A stretch of DNA of 52,500 nucleotides from a virus. The notes below the pieces were generated by a model, which worked only from the letters and a program-made list of their open reading frames with translations, made no database searches and was not told where the DNA came from. Below, one piece after another: positions 17,413-31,639 of the stretch. The position numbers and the translations under genes were made by a program. The stretch's first letter is position 1. Each line of letters starts with the position of its first letter. The DNA lies in the IMG/VR virus record IMGVR_UViG_3300025138_000057, positions 1 through 52,500 of that record; one strand, written 5' to 3'.

Positions 17413-18471
17413 TTAAAATTTAAATTCATTTATATTATCTGAGTTTCTTTTTATATTAATTGCTTTACATGATGGAAAAGGGTTAGAATTAGCAAAGTCG
17501 TTAATTATAGTTCTTTTTGAATGATTTAATCCCATAATTAATTTATCGTAAGGTATTTCTTTTTTAAATAACTCTACTATAGTTTCTTGTTCGTACTCTT
17601 CCGGTCGGCTAGTGGTTAATACTATTTGAGTAGTGTCTTTATTATACATCTCTCTAAGCCATTTTATATTATTAACTAAAGGTTTTCCATTTCCTATATA
17701 TGGTGGAAATTTGTATGAAGTATTTTCTATTAACGTACCGTCTATATCTACAAATAAAGTATTGTATGTAGATTTATACCTATTCCAATCTTCTACAGTA
17801 CCCCAATCTTTATATTCTGAACAAGGTTGACCATAGAATACCTTATCGTTTAACATCATATTATAAATAATATTACTTACATAACATTCACCTTCTAAAT
17901 CCTTAATTTCTTCAAAGCTATCTATAAAATCTTTAGAAGAATTAAAAGAATAGCCTCCAATTGAAAAAGTAGGGCTAATGATAGACTTTTCAACTATGTT
18001 AGTAATAATATTATTTTCATCTAATTTAATGTAGCTTTTATTACTTGGATTTATATTATTAGTTTTATGTAGATTATAGTAACTTACTTTATTAACAGTA
18101 TCTATAAACTCACACTTAAAGTAATTATCAGAATCTTTAACAGTAATAAATCCATGTATATCATTCTCTATTATTGCTTTATAAACAGTTTCTGATTGAG
18201 ACGATGTTTCTTTATCTAGGTATATTAATTCAGTTTTATTTAGTAAATTTAAATCATTTAACTCTTGTTTAAATCCTTTTTCAAAACTATACTCATCTTG
18301 GTGCTTTTTTAAAGCAACAAAGTAAATTTTATCAAAAAATTCTAGATTAATGCCCCGTATGCTCTCTATCCCCATAAACAGTCCACTTTTAGGATGAGTC
18401 AACATCCATTTAGGTCTGGTATTAGGAAATCTAGAAGATTTACCTGCTATAGGAATTATTAAACTCTTCAT
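17413..18471 (-). CDS. Nucleotidyltransferase-HAD phosphatase fusion for sugar activation
   Basis: A 352-residue two-domain protein. Residues 1-~235 form an NTP-transferase-like domain with the start IPIAGKSSRFPNTRPKWML (a variant of the GxGxRxxPxT...KP signature), VKDSDNYF as the metal/substrate Asp region, and a late EYKDWGTVEDW. Residues ~240-352 form a HAD-like phosphatase domain with FVDIDGTLI as the nucleophile motif and VLTTSRPEEY as motif II. Such pairs occur in capsule and surface-glycan clusters (Pasteurella BcbE/BcbF type), where they activate a phosphorylated sugar or small molecule. The gene overlaps the upstream kinase by 32 bases, so kinase, phosphatase and nucleotidyl transfer are likely one pathway. 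The substrate is unknown. Confidence 0.7.
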   Translation of the reverse strand: MKSLIIPIAGKSSRFPNTRPKWMLTHPKSGLFMGIESIRGINLEFFDKIYFVALKKHQDEYSFEKGFKQELNDLNLLNKTELIYLDKETSSQSETVYKAIIENDIHGFITVKDSDNYFKCEFIDTVNKVSYYNLHKTNNINPSNKSYIKLDENNIITNIVEKSIISPTFSIGGYSFNSSKDFIDSFEEIKDLEGECYVSNIIYNMMLNDKVFYGQPCSEYKDWGTVEDWNRYKSTYNTLFVDIDGTLIENTSYKFPPYIGNGKPLVNNIKWLREMYNKDTTQIVLTTSRPEEYEQETIVELFKKEIPYDKLIMGLNHSKRTIINDFANSNPFPSCKAINIKRNSDNINEFKF

Positions 18472-19276
18472 AATAATTTGAATTAGTTATAAATTTATCT
18501 AAAATTAATTTTTGTTTTTTTGTTTTCAAATAAGGTTCTATTCTTAACCAATTTAATATAGTAATAATTTTTGTAAATTCCAAATCATAGTAATTATTAA
18601 ACTGGGAGTATATCTTATCCCATAGGTATTTAAAACTCTGCCTTATTCTCAGGTTACTTTCATTAATATCTAATACCCAACCGTGTTTTAAGTCTTGTTG
18701 CAGCTTTACTAAGTCTACTATAATAGTGTCTATGTAAGAATCTAAAAAATCTATACAACATACCCTACCTTTAAAAAAGATCATATTAGCAACAGAAAAG
18801 TCACCATGACATGAGCTTTTAGGTATGTTATTAAAAGTAGTTTTATTGCAAATATTTTCTAAAAAAACTAAATAATTTTTATATTTAGAATTAGTTTTTA
18901 AGCTTTGGGTTTTATTTAGTATTTTATTTTTAACTTCGGTTGGGTCCCAAAATTGTGAAGTACTAAGTAAGTTTTTCATATATAAAGATAGAGAGTAAAA
19001 TATTGAATCTAAATCTTCTTTACTACACTTACTAAAAAACTCTTTATAACTTTCCCCTGGGATATATTGCATATCGAAGTATTGATTATTGTAACCTAGT
19101 ACTGAGGGAGTAAAAAGAACATTATCTTTATTTATACTACCAAATTTAATTTGCTTATCGATCTGAATCTTAAATCTTTCAGTAAAGCTGCCAGTTGGGC
19201 AATATTTTCTAATAACTTTACCGGATATTAACTTTAATTCTGATCCGGAAAGTCCTATATTAATATCCGTCTTCAT
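18440..19276 (-). CDS. APH/choline-kinase-like small-molecule kinase
   Basis: I chose the ATG at 19276 (278 residues; MKTDINIGLSGSE), which overlaps the upstream gene by 17 bases in an ATGA-like fashion, rather than the far upstream ATG at 19333. The kinase signature is clear: CHGDFSVANMIF is the Brenner-type HGDxxxxN catalytic loop and CIDFLDSYIDT the metal-binding IDF-D motif. The family phosphorylates small molecules such as aminoglycosides, choline or sugars. Overlap with a nucleotidyltransferase-HAD gene argues for a biosynthetic kinase feeding an activated group to glycosyl or phospho-transfer, not for antibiotic resistance. The substrate cannot be read from the sequence. Confidence 0.7.
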   Translation of the reverse strand: MKTDINIGLSGSELKLISGKVIRKYCPTGSFTERFKIQIDKQIKFGSINKDNVLFTPSVLGYNNQYFDMQYIPGESYKEFFSKCSKEDLDSIFYSLSLYMKNLLSTSQFWDPTEVKNKILNKTQSLKTNSKYKNYLVFLENICNKTTFNNIPKSSCHGDFSVANMIFFKGRVCCIDFLDSYIDTIIVDLVKLQQDLKHGWVLDINESNLRIRQSFKYLWDKIYSQFNNYYDLEFTKIITILNWLRIEPYLKTKKQKLILDKFITNSNYYEEFNNSYSR

Positions 19277-20663
19277 CCCACCTTTCTTGATGTATGTTAT
19301 ATTGATCATCGTAGGGATACTTTTTCCATCCATACTTATTCCACTCCAACTCTATACCTTCTTTAGGAAAAGATTTAAAAATTTTCTTAGTTATAGACTC
19401 ACTTAATTCTAATGCTTCACTATAGTTAGTTGAGTTATCGTAGAGATATTCATCTGGTTTTAGTAGCCATTTTTTAATTCGTTCATCAAAGTTAGAGCAA
19501 TAGTGACTTCCTATATAAGATTCAGTTCTAATATAACAATCGTAATATTTCCAGTAATCCTCTCTTTTCATATTTACTTTATCTTCTATTCCTAGATCTT
19601 CTAAAGGAGTATCAAATAAGTCTAATAAATCTTCTCTATTACCCCAAAATATATGATCTCTAGGGTGGAACGGAAATGCATAAAAATTACCTGCTGTTAA
19701 TATTCTATTCTTAGGACGAGATTCATCGTTTTCAAAATTTAATACTTTTTGGTTATTCTTTAAAAAGAAGTTGTACATATTAATCATGCTTTGGTGATCA
19801 TATCTTTGATCATTACGCATCTTAATAGCAAATTCAGTAGTAGAATATTTTAATCCATTATAAGAAGAGACGATTTGTAAATTTCTATTTCCAGTACCAT
19901 TTACCTTTGGGTAATGATTCTGAATATAAGAGATACGTGGATTATTATTTACTGGGGTATTATCATCTACCCAACAAGATATAATAACTTTATTTATAAA
20001 GTTTAATTCTAAATAATGCTTTGCTGTTTCCAAAACATAATCTGAGTATTTACCCTGTAGTATTATATCTAATTTTTTACCATCATGATTGTTTATTTCT
20101 AAACCAAAATGATCTATATTTTCTTTGGCAAGTTCTTTATATCTACCGTATATATCTGATCTATTATAAAGTTGTAACCAAAGTTCTTTACATTGTTCTC
20201 TCTGTCCTACATACCAACTACTAAAAGCCTTTTGCATTGGTAATGCAAAGTCACCAGGATATGTTATGTCAGTCCTTAATTTAGGTAAATTAAAATTACA
20301 TAATTCTAAACCTGTACTAGCGTAGTAGTAACACTCTTTCCACTCTTTTTCAGATTCGTGTAAAGTACTTAAGAGGTAGTAAGCTTCAGGACGTTTTGGG
20401 TGTTGAGTTATTGCTGTTAATAATTGCTGTTTTTCAAACCAAGGTCTTTTTTTAGTTTTATGCATCATTAACCATGTCTTAATAAGACATTCATAAACTA
20501 AATCTCTATCCTTAGATAATTCAGCACATCTTAAATAAAAAGATAATGCTGCTGCATTTTGGCCTGCTTTCTCATATTCGTATGCTAGCCAGTAGTTATT
20601 ATCCGGTTTAGTAGTATCTTCTAGATACTTATTTAATAAAGGTATAATATTATTTTCTACCAT
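19260..20663 (-). CDS. TPR protein fused to WavE-like glycosyltransferase domain
   Basis: A 467-residue protein. Residues 1-~150 are helical repeats of the TPR type (YEKAGQNAAALSFYLRCAEL and PEAYYLLSTLHESEKEWKECY). From about residue 190 a WavE-type domain follows: DIILQGKYSDYVLETAKHYL, KVIISCWVDD, then NRNLQIVSSYNGLKYSTTEFAIKMRND. In Vibrio cholerae WavE is linked to LPS core/O-antigen synthesis. It therefore likely transfers a sugar, with TPRs binding the partner or acceptor. It overlaps the upstream FkbM-fusion gene by 14 bases and the downstream kinase gene, indicating one operon. Confidence 0.65.
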   Translation of the reverse strand: MVENNIIPLLNKYLEDTTKPDNNYWLAYEYEKAGQNAAALSFYLRCAELSKDRDLVYECLIKTWLMMHKTKKRPWFEKQQLLTAITQHPKRPEAYYLLSTLHESEKEWKECYYYASTGLELCNFNLPKLRTDITYPGDFALPMQKAFSSWYVGQREQCKELWLQLYNRSDIYGRYKELAKENIDHFGLEINNHDGKKLDIILQGKYSDYVLETAKHYLELNFINKVIISCWVDDNTPVNNNPRISYIQNHYPKVNGTGNRNLQIVSSYNGLKYSTTEFAIKMRNDQRYDHQSMINMYNFFLKNNQKVLNFENDESRPKNRILTAGNFYAFPFHPRDHIFWGNREDLLDLFDTPLEDLGIEDKVNMKREDYWKYYDCYIRTESYIGSHYCSNFDERIKKWLLKPDEYLYDNSTNYSEALELSESITKKIFKSFPKEGIELEWNKYGWKKYPYDDQYNIHQERWDEDGY

Positions 20664-22413
20664 ATTCTATATAAACGTTTAGTTGAGCTCCTCCTTGATT
20701 ATTCCAACTAAAATCTTTTAACCATTGATTATCTGACATTTTAGAAGTAACGTTATTTCCTTGTCTATCTTCTATAATATAGGTTGCTCCATCAATAAGG
20801 TACTTATCTTTAAATTTATAAAAATTATCTAGAGCATCTGGGATTCCCCATAAATGAAATTCACCTGCTATTTTCTTAACGTTATTATAAATCCAATCAA
20901 AATTATCTTCTGTAAAAACTGAGTATTCTCCTCCTTCACAGTCACATTTTAAAAAATCTATTTTTTTAATTTTATATTTTTCTATAAAGTTTGTAAATGT
21001 AATCGTATCAAAAGTTGAACTAGCATTATCATATATGTTTATATCATCGTCTTTCTGTAATACTACTTTATCTTCTTTATAATTTCCTATTCTATAATTT
21101 ACTATGTCTACTTTATTACTCTCCCCAATATTTTTAGTTAAAGTTGGGAGGAGTAATCTTGAAGGTTCGATGCTGTACAGATGTTTAATATTTTTCTTTA
21201 AAGCAAGGTAAGAAAAAGCTCCAACGTTAGCTCCTATGTCTACTACTACATCTCCTTCTTCTACTTCATTATATTTTTGATAGATATTGTCTATAAAAAT
21301 TTCTTGATTAATAATTTTAGACAAATAAGGTTCATTAAATTCCCAACTAAACTCTTTATACTTGCAATCAAATTTAGTATCTTTATCTAAATCTACATAA
21401 GTAAGTAAATCTAAAACTTTATTTGGCATTTTAAGAATATAAGCTGCATTGTCTTGATATCCAAATGAAATTAAAAGGTCATTTTCTTTTTTTGCTAAAC
21501 CACAACAAAACTCAATTTGAGTATCCATAAACTTAAAAGGTTCTGTTATTTTTACTAAATTCCAATTTTTATCCCAGAATAAAAATCTATGGTAATATTT
21601 AGCATCTTTTGTATCACCCTCATTAATCCAATAATCACATTCGTGTATAATTGCTAATTTATAATCTCCGTAATTAATAACCTGTGAACCTCCTCTAATA
21701 TTTCTTATATTTGGGATTGTATAGCTCCTATTAATTACTGTTTGGCTAGATATAGTATCTAGTTTACCTTCAGCTACTGTTTGTTTTGTAATATTGGTAG
21801 GATCTACTTTTATAATCTCTAAAGGATTTGACCATCTTATATAATGGTAAGGCATATCTAAAATGGGCATCCAATTTTTTTCAAGGTGTGTATGAGGATC
21901 AACTTCAATTCTTAATCTAGAAACTTCTCTACATTCTTCTGAGTTATAAGAAAGTTCGCATAATTCCATTCTACCTTCACCATCATCTTTAACATCCCTT
22001 CTAACCCCAGATACGTAAAGTTTATTATCCCACCTTACTACCCTAGAATCTTCTAAACCTATGAATTCCCAAATAGGTTTAATATCGTGTTCCGAAGTAT
22101 CTACTTTAATAAAATCTTCTATAAAGAGTGTATCAGGGTCAATTTTACATATATAGTTACCTGTTTTAAGACTAATATCATCTTCAGGATTTAAGTAAGC
22201 TAAACACCCCCAACCACTATAGTATTTTTGTTGGAATTCACTATGGTATAGAGTATAATGTACGTGTCTAAGATTTAAAAGTATATCTCCGTTGGTGTCT
22301 ATAAAAATAGAAGAATTACATAAACCTGTACCGTCAATTAAATCCCCAGGTATAATTGAAGGAGATAACTTACCTCCATTATCAATACATAACTTAGAAA
22401 GATTCCTAATCAT
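20650..22413 (-). CDS. Beta-propeller (GH130/GH43-like) and FkbM methyltransferase fusion
   Basis: A 587-residue two-domain protein. The N-terminal ~340 residues look like a five-bladed propeller of the GH130/GH43 type: LCNSSIFIDTNGDILLNLRH, then IGLEDSRVVRWDNKLYVSG. The 'LEDSRV' strand is typical of these sugar-active enzymes. From about residue 375 an FkbM-family SAM methyltransferase follows: VVVDIGANVGAFSYLAL (SAM-binding motif I), IEPS (acidic end of strand 2) and IDFLKCDCEGGEYSV (motif characteristic of FkbM). FkbM enzymes O-methylate sugars or polyketides. A sugar-binding or phosphorylase domain joined to a sugar methyltransferase fits glycan modification. Catalytic residues of the propeller were not verified. 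Confidence 0.7.
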   Translation of the reverse strand: MIRNLSKLCIDNGGKLSPSIIPGDLIDGTGLCNSSIFIDTNGDILLNLRHVHYTLYHSEFQQKYYSGWGCLAYLNPEDDISLKTGNYICKIDPDTLFIEDFIKVDTSEHDIKPIWEFIGLEDSRVVRWDNKLYVSGVRRDVKDDGEGRMELCELSYNSEECREVSRLRIEVDPHTHLEKNWMPILDMPYHYIRWSNPLEIIKVDPTNITKQTVAEGKLDTISSQTVINRSYTIPNIRNIRGGSQVINYGDYKLAIIHECDYWINEGDTKDAKYYHRFLFWDKNWNLVKITEPFKFMDTQIEFCCGLAKKENDLLISFGYQDNAAYILKMPNKVLDLLTYVDLDKDTKFDCKYKEFSWEFNEPYLSKIINQEIFIDNIYQKYNEVEEGDVVVDIGANVGAFSYLALKKNIKHLYSIEPSRLLLPTLTKNIGESNKVDIVNYRIGNYKEDKVVLQKDDDINIYDNASSTFDTITFTNFIEKYKIKKIDFLKCDCEGGEYSVFTEDNFDWIYNNVKKIAGEFHLWGIPDALDNFYKFKDKYLIDGATYIIEDRQGNNVTSKMSDNQWLKDFSWNNQGGAQLNVYIEYGRK

Positions 22414-22414
22414 A

Positions 22415-23008
22415 TTATCTGTAATGAGAACCTCCTACCCAAAGTACAAAAGATTTTCTAATTCCTTTAGTAACAGGTGTAACTCTATGCATCATATAAG
22501 AAGGAAAAATAAATACTGATCCTGCTCCTTTATAAGCAGTAGTAGCATTTTCTTCTGAGCCTCCAGTCCATAAGTCTAAATTACCGCCTTCATATTCATC
22601 TGTATCAGAAAGTTGAACAGTAATAGATACCTTACGTTTAGAAAGTATACCTGGTCCTATGTCTTGGTGCCAAGTATAATGTCCTTTATCTTTAGCATCG
22701 TATTCTGTATATTGAATTAATTCAGGGATTGAATGAAGATCAAAATCCCACAGTACATCATTAGCTTCTACAACTAAATTAGATAGTTTTTCGTATAACC
22801 AGTGCCATTCTATATTTTGTGGAATCCATCTTACTTTTGAAGAACGAATATCATCTTTACCACCTCCTACAGTAGTAGCTTTAGATTCTTCTAATGATTT
22901 AATTCCTTTAGCAATTTTTGCTAATTCTTTTTTATCAAATCCTTTCTCGTAAAAGTAGTAATTTTGAGCGTCTGTTTCTTTTTGGTCAAAGTTGTAACTA
23001 TTGTGCAT
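22415..23008 (-). CDS. 2-oxoglutarate/Fe(II)-dependent oxygenase (prolyl hydroxylase-like)
   Basis: A 197-residue protein with the double-stranded beta-helix core of 2OG-Fe(II) oxygenases. YTWHQDIG gives the iron ligands His114 and Asp116, MMHRVTPVTKGIRKSF gives distal His174 and the 2-oxoglutarate-binding Arg184, and EYEGGNLDLW is the conserved strand between. This resembles PKHD/prolyl-4-hydroxylase-like enzymes, which are common in aquatic T4-like phages, usually with unknown substrates. Here the gene is one step from a collagen-like fibre gene, so peptidyl hydroxylation of the fibre is a possibility. Its stop lies one base from the next start. Confidence 0.8.
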   Translation of the reverse strand: MHNSYNFDQKETDAQNYYFYEKGFDKKELAKIAKGIKSLEESKATTVGGGKDDIRSSKVRWIPQNIEWHWLYEKLSNLVVEANDVLWDFDLHSIPELIQYTEYDAKDKGHYTWHQDIGPGILSKRKVSITVQLSDTDEYEGGNLDLWTGGSEENATTAYKGAGSVFIFPSYMMHRVTPVTKGIRKSFVLWVGGSHYR

Positions 23009-23097
23009 GTGTATGTATTTTAAAAATTCAATCGATTAATTTATATGTCTAATATATGAAAACTATTTAAAGTTTCCAAATTATTTTTATTTTTCTA

Positions 23098-23856
23098 TTA
23101 TGCTCCTGATACTTGTTTTATATTAGCTGTTGCTACACCTGTAATTTTAGATATATTAGTAGATGCTACACCTAATACGTTATTACCATAACCATCAAAA
23201 TAGTCTATAACTATTCTCATTCTTTTGCCGTATGAATCACTTGTCCCATTTATAAACCTTATTCCATTATAAGCAGAAGTATTAAGAGCAGGTGATTCTG
23301 CTTCAAAATCATAATCATAATTCATAAACACAATTTTAAGAATATTGTTTGAATTAGCATCACTGACTGCAGTAGAATTTAAATCTATATCAAAGGTGGT
23401 TGTAGTACTTGTAGTAGTAGGCCACGCTGGAATGGTTGATTCTGAGGTAGCATGTTGAACTGCTGAATATGCAGTAGTAGTGTAATCATTAAAATCACTA
23501 GCCTGGTATGTGGTACCATTAAGGGGTGCTGCATTTGATTTTGCTACTATTGCATTTCCAGTAGAAAGGCTATAGGGGAGAAGTCGTAAAGTTATAGCAG
23601 TAATATTACCTTGAGCTTCAGATGGTATCGAAAATTGTGCAAATGTTCTAGTGGCTGTTCCTGAATTCCCACTTCTACCAGGTCCATATTGTGCAGCGAT
23701 TGCAGTAGATTTAGCTGATGTTCCTGTACCTGTTAGGTTAACATTAGATACAAAAGTAGCAGTAGAAGCATCTTGGACATCGTTTTCCCAGTCGCTTGTT
23801 GTTGCGGTTTTTGTAAGTTGACCTAATGCGGTTCTAAAAGCTTCTACTTGTGGCAT
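23098..23856 (-). CDS. Probable virion surface/fibre protein
   Basis: A 252-residue Thr/Ser/Ala-rich protein with a beta-sandwich look (FSIPSEAQGNITAITLRLLP, later NNILKIVFMNYDYDF), comparable in style to DNRLRE-like or appendage domains. It ends with a short repeat, NVLGVASTNISKITG then VATANIKQVSGA, a Gly-Val-Ala-x-x-Asn-Ile repeat that I have seen at the ends of aquatic phage virion proteins. There is no signal peptide. The family is not recognised; a decoration or fibre role is inferred from composition and from position between the collagen-like gene and the oxygenase. Confidence 0.5.
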   Translation of the reverse strand: MPQVEAFRTALGQLTKTATTSDWENDVQDASTATFVSNVNLTGTGTSAKSTAIAAQYGPGRSGNSGTATRTFAQFSIPSEAQGNITAITLRLLPYSLSTGNAIVAKSNAAPLNGTTYQASDFNDYTTTAYSAVQHATSESTIPAWPTTTSTTTTFDIDLNSTAVSDANSNNILKIVFMNYDYDFEAESPALNTSAYNGIRFINGTSDSYGKRMRIVIDYFDGYGNNVLGVASTNISKITGVATANIKQVSGA

Positions 23857-23859
23857 AAT

Positions 23860-29597
<5,738 letters not shown>

Positions 29598-29658
29598 TTA
29601 TTACGGTTGGTTACTAGAAATATTCTAGCCCACTTCCTTTACGGACCTATAATACAAT

Positions 29659-29666
29659 GATAAATA
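29659..29666 (-). promoter_or_regulatory. Late-type promoter motif for the collagen-like fibre
   Basis: Plus strand GATAAATA followed by TTAA, 71 bases before the fibre ATG and touching the stop codon of the preceding small gene. It is one base off the usual motif and farther from the start than other copies. Confidence 0.35.
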
Positions 29667-29921
29667 TTAAGATTTTTTCTTTCCTCGATTCTGTTTTTTA
29701 ATAGTTTCGGGGTCACTTTGAATGGCTTTTTCTAAGGCATTTTGTTTTGAAAATTCTTCCTGTTTTATGTGATTTTCTATGGTTTGAATTTGACTTGCAA
29801 CTTTATGTTGTAATAAAGCAATAAAAGAAGCATCAATACCACTAATAGGGATGTAGTCTAGAGACTTACGTAAAGCTTTAATCTCTCTTAGGGAGAGATC
29901 ATCTATAGAGAATATTATCAT
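29667..29921 (-). CDS. Small charged protein of unknown function
   Basis: An 84-residue protein with a helical body (LREIKALRKSLDYIPISGID, then HKVASQIQTIENHI) and a Lys-rich end (RGKKKS). It overlaps the end of the preceding small gene by four bases (ATGA-type), so the two are coupled. It could be an assembly factor or chaperone for the adjacent fibres, but the sequence alone does not show this. Confidence 0.55.
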   Translation of the reverse strand: MIIFSIDDLSLREIKALRKSLDYIPISGIDASFIALLQHKVASQIQTIENHIKQEEFSKQNALEKAIQSDPETIKKQNRGKKKS

Positions 29922-30151
29922 AATTTCATATTTTTAGTTCTTAAATCTACAAAATGTTTTTGAAGTTTCAAAGTTAAATTATAAAGAATTTCTACATATT
30001 CTCCTTTAAATAAACCATTTTTTATAGTAACTAAGATAAATTCTAATTCTTTTTCTGAAAGTTCTATTTTTGTTGTTAAAAAATCAGAAGAGGAAGACTC
30101 TTTTTTTTGAGCCTTTCCCCCTAATTCTAAATTTCCTGCTTTAAATGACAT
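29918..30151 (-). CDS. Small protein of unknown function, paired with next gene
   Basis: I prefer the ATG at 30151 (MSFKAGNLELGG, 77 residues) to the one at 30178, because the extra residues FYKILKKF look untypical and the shorter form begins like other small phage proteins. The C-terminal half is helical (KIELSEKELEFILVTIKNG). Coupled by overlap to the following 84-residue gene. The family is not recognised; the pair sits between two fibre genes. Confidence 0.5.
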   Translation of the reverse strand: MSFKAGNLELGGKAQKKESSSSDFLTTKIELSEKELEFILVTIKNGLFKGEYVEILYNLTLKLQKHFVDLRTKNMKL

Positions 30152-30191
30152 AAACTTTTTTAATATTTTATAAAACAATTTTTTTTAATTT

Positions 30192-31598
30192 TTAAGAATA
30201 AATATAAATATCTGAATTATTAGCAACAAATATATTTCCTTTTTTATCATATCTAGCAGGTGCATCATCTGGATCGTCAGTTGAACCTTCTACTACAGCT
30301 GAAATAAATGCCTCTGGGGTATATGCTGTATCACTTGCGTCAAATGCTGATTTTAATCCCCAACGTGTTGTACCGGAATCAAATGCAAATAATTCACCTA
30401 CTGCATTTGCAGCTTGTTGTATTACTATACCACCATCTCCTACACTAGTTGAACCAGAAGCCATTAGGATAAATCTATCTTTAATAGCTAATTCTTCATT
30501 ATGTTGGAAAGAAGCTGTACCTTGTACTATTAAGTTTCCTGTTAAAATTTCATTACCCGTTACTGTTAAAGTAGTACCATCAAATGTAAGATTAGCTTCA
30601 GCATTCATTGCATCAGCACCTGTTGCTGTTACAACTCTGTTATTAACACCATTAGTTAAAAAATCAGATACATCTACCGAGATCGAATCTGCGGCAACAT
30701 CAATACCAGTACCTGCACCAACTGCTAAAGCTGAACTATCACCTCCTGTTAAACCATTTCCCGCTATTGATGAAGAAATTTGTACTGGTGTAATCTTACC
30801 ATCTGCTACTTTAATACCTCCTGAACCTACAGCAATTGTATCACCGTCAGCTTGAACAGCTACTTGGGCTGTTGAAGAACCATCATAAGTAAAATCAGCA
30901 ATACCATTACCATCTGTTAAATCTGGTAAGTTAGTTGTACCTGTAAAAATACCAGTATAAGAACCACTAAATGAACCTGTAAATTGATTAGTACCTGCAA
31001 TACCTAATGAAGAAGAGATTGCAGCTGAGTCGATACCACCATCTTTTATACTAATAGTTCTAGCAGCACTACCATTGTATGTTGTGCCTGAGTCTAATTG
31101 TAGAGATACATTATCAACTGTTAAATTATTTAAGTTACTACCTAAAGCTACACCTGAAATAGTATTATTTTGAATATTAGTACCATTAATTTGAGCTGAA
31201 CCTGAAACTAGTCCAGAAGGGATACTTGCTAAAGAACTAAATGGATATCCAGTAGCATCTGATAAATTAAATGCTGGTGTAGAATCTGATGCTCCTAGAT
31301 CTAATGATACTCCACCAAAACTAACAGAATCATTTGCTAATGAAGTATTAGGAATTGCGGATAATGTAAAAGTTGCTGTTCTTGTTCCTGCATTAGCACT
31401 AATTTTTAAACCTGCTCCCGAACCTGAAATAATGTTAAAGGATCCAGTTGTAGCATTTGCTAATATGTCTGTACCACCAAAAGATCCAGTAGAAAAACCG
31501 TTTGGTACTGATAAAGTTCCGGAGGTTAAGAATCCTGCATCATTTGCGAATTGCGATACACCAGATCCTGATATCGCGAGTTTTTTCCAAGTTGCCAT
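30192..31598 (-). CDS. Fibre-like virion protein
   Basis: A 468-residue Gly/Ser/Thr/Asn-rich protein without membrane segments. It starts MATWKKLAISGSGVSQF, related to the start of the collagen-like fibre ([15 protein letters not shown]), which points to a shared virion-attachment module. The centre has repeated beta-strand units ([27 protein letters not shown]) seen in phage fibre shafts. The end (IVVQGTASFQHNEELAIKDRF-like region, then GNIFVANNSDIYIYS) is a distinct tip domain. Likely a short tail or head fibre. A variant late motif lies 31 bases upstream. Confidence 0.6.
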   Translation of the reverse strand: MATWKKLAISGSGVSQFANDAGFLTSGTLSVPNGFSTGSFGGTDILANATTGSFNIISGSGAGLKISANAGTRTATFTLSAIPNTSLANDSVSFGGVSLDLGASDSTPAFNLSDATGYPFSSLASIPSGLVSGSAQINGTNIQNNTISGVALGSNLNNLTVDNVSLQLDSGTTYNGSAARTISIKDGGIDSAAISSSLGIAGTNQFTGSFSGSYTGIFTGTTNLPDLTDGNGIADFTYDGSSTAQVAVQADGDTIAVGSGGIKVADGKITPVQISSSIAGNGLTGGDSSALAVGAGTGIDVAADSISVDVSDFLTNGVNNRVVTATGADAMNAEANLTFDGTTLTVTGNEILTGNLIVQGTASFQHNEELAIKDRFILMASGSTSVGDGGIVIQQAANAVGELFAFDSGTTRWGLKSAFDASDTAYTPEAFISAVVEGSTDDPDDAPARYDKKGNIFVANNSDIYIYS

Positions 31599-31628
31599 TT
31601 ATATAAATTTTTTTAAATTATTGTTTAT

Positions 31629-31636
31629 TATACATA
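31629..31636 (-). promoter_or_regulatory. Variant late-type promoter motif
   Basis: Plus strand TATACATA in TTATTATACATATTA, 31 bases before the fibre-like gene starting at 31598; falls just before the end of the preceding gene. Confidence 0.35.
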
Positions 31637-31639
31637 TTA

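Noticed and set aside
18440-19276. Aminoglycoside resistance gene
   Set aside because: The APH-like kinase overlaps glycan-activation genes and is more likely a biosynthetic kinase.
22415-23008. 2OG oxygenase as a novelty in itself
   Set aside because: Such enzymes are common in T4-like aquatic phages; only its pairing with a collagen-like gene is of interest.
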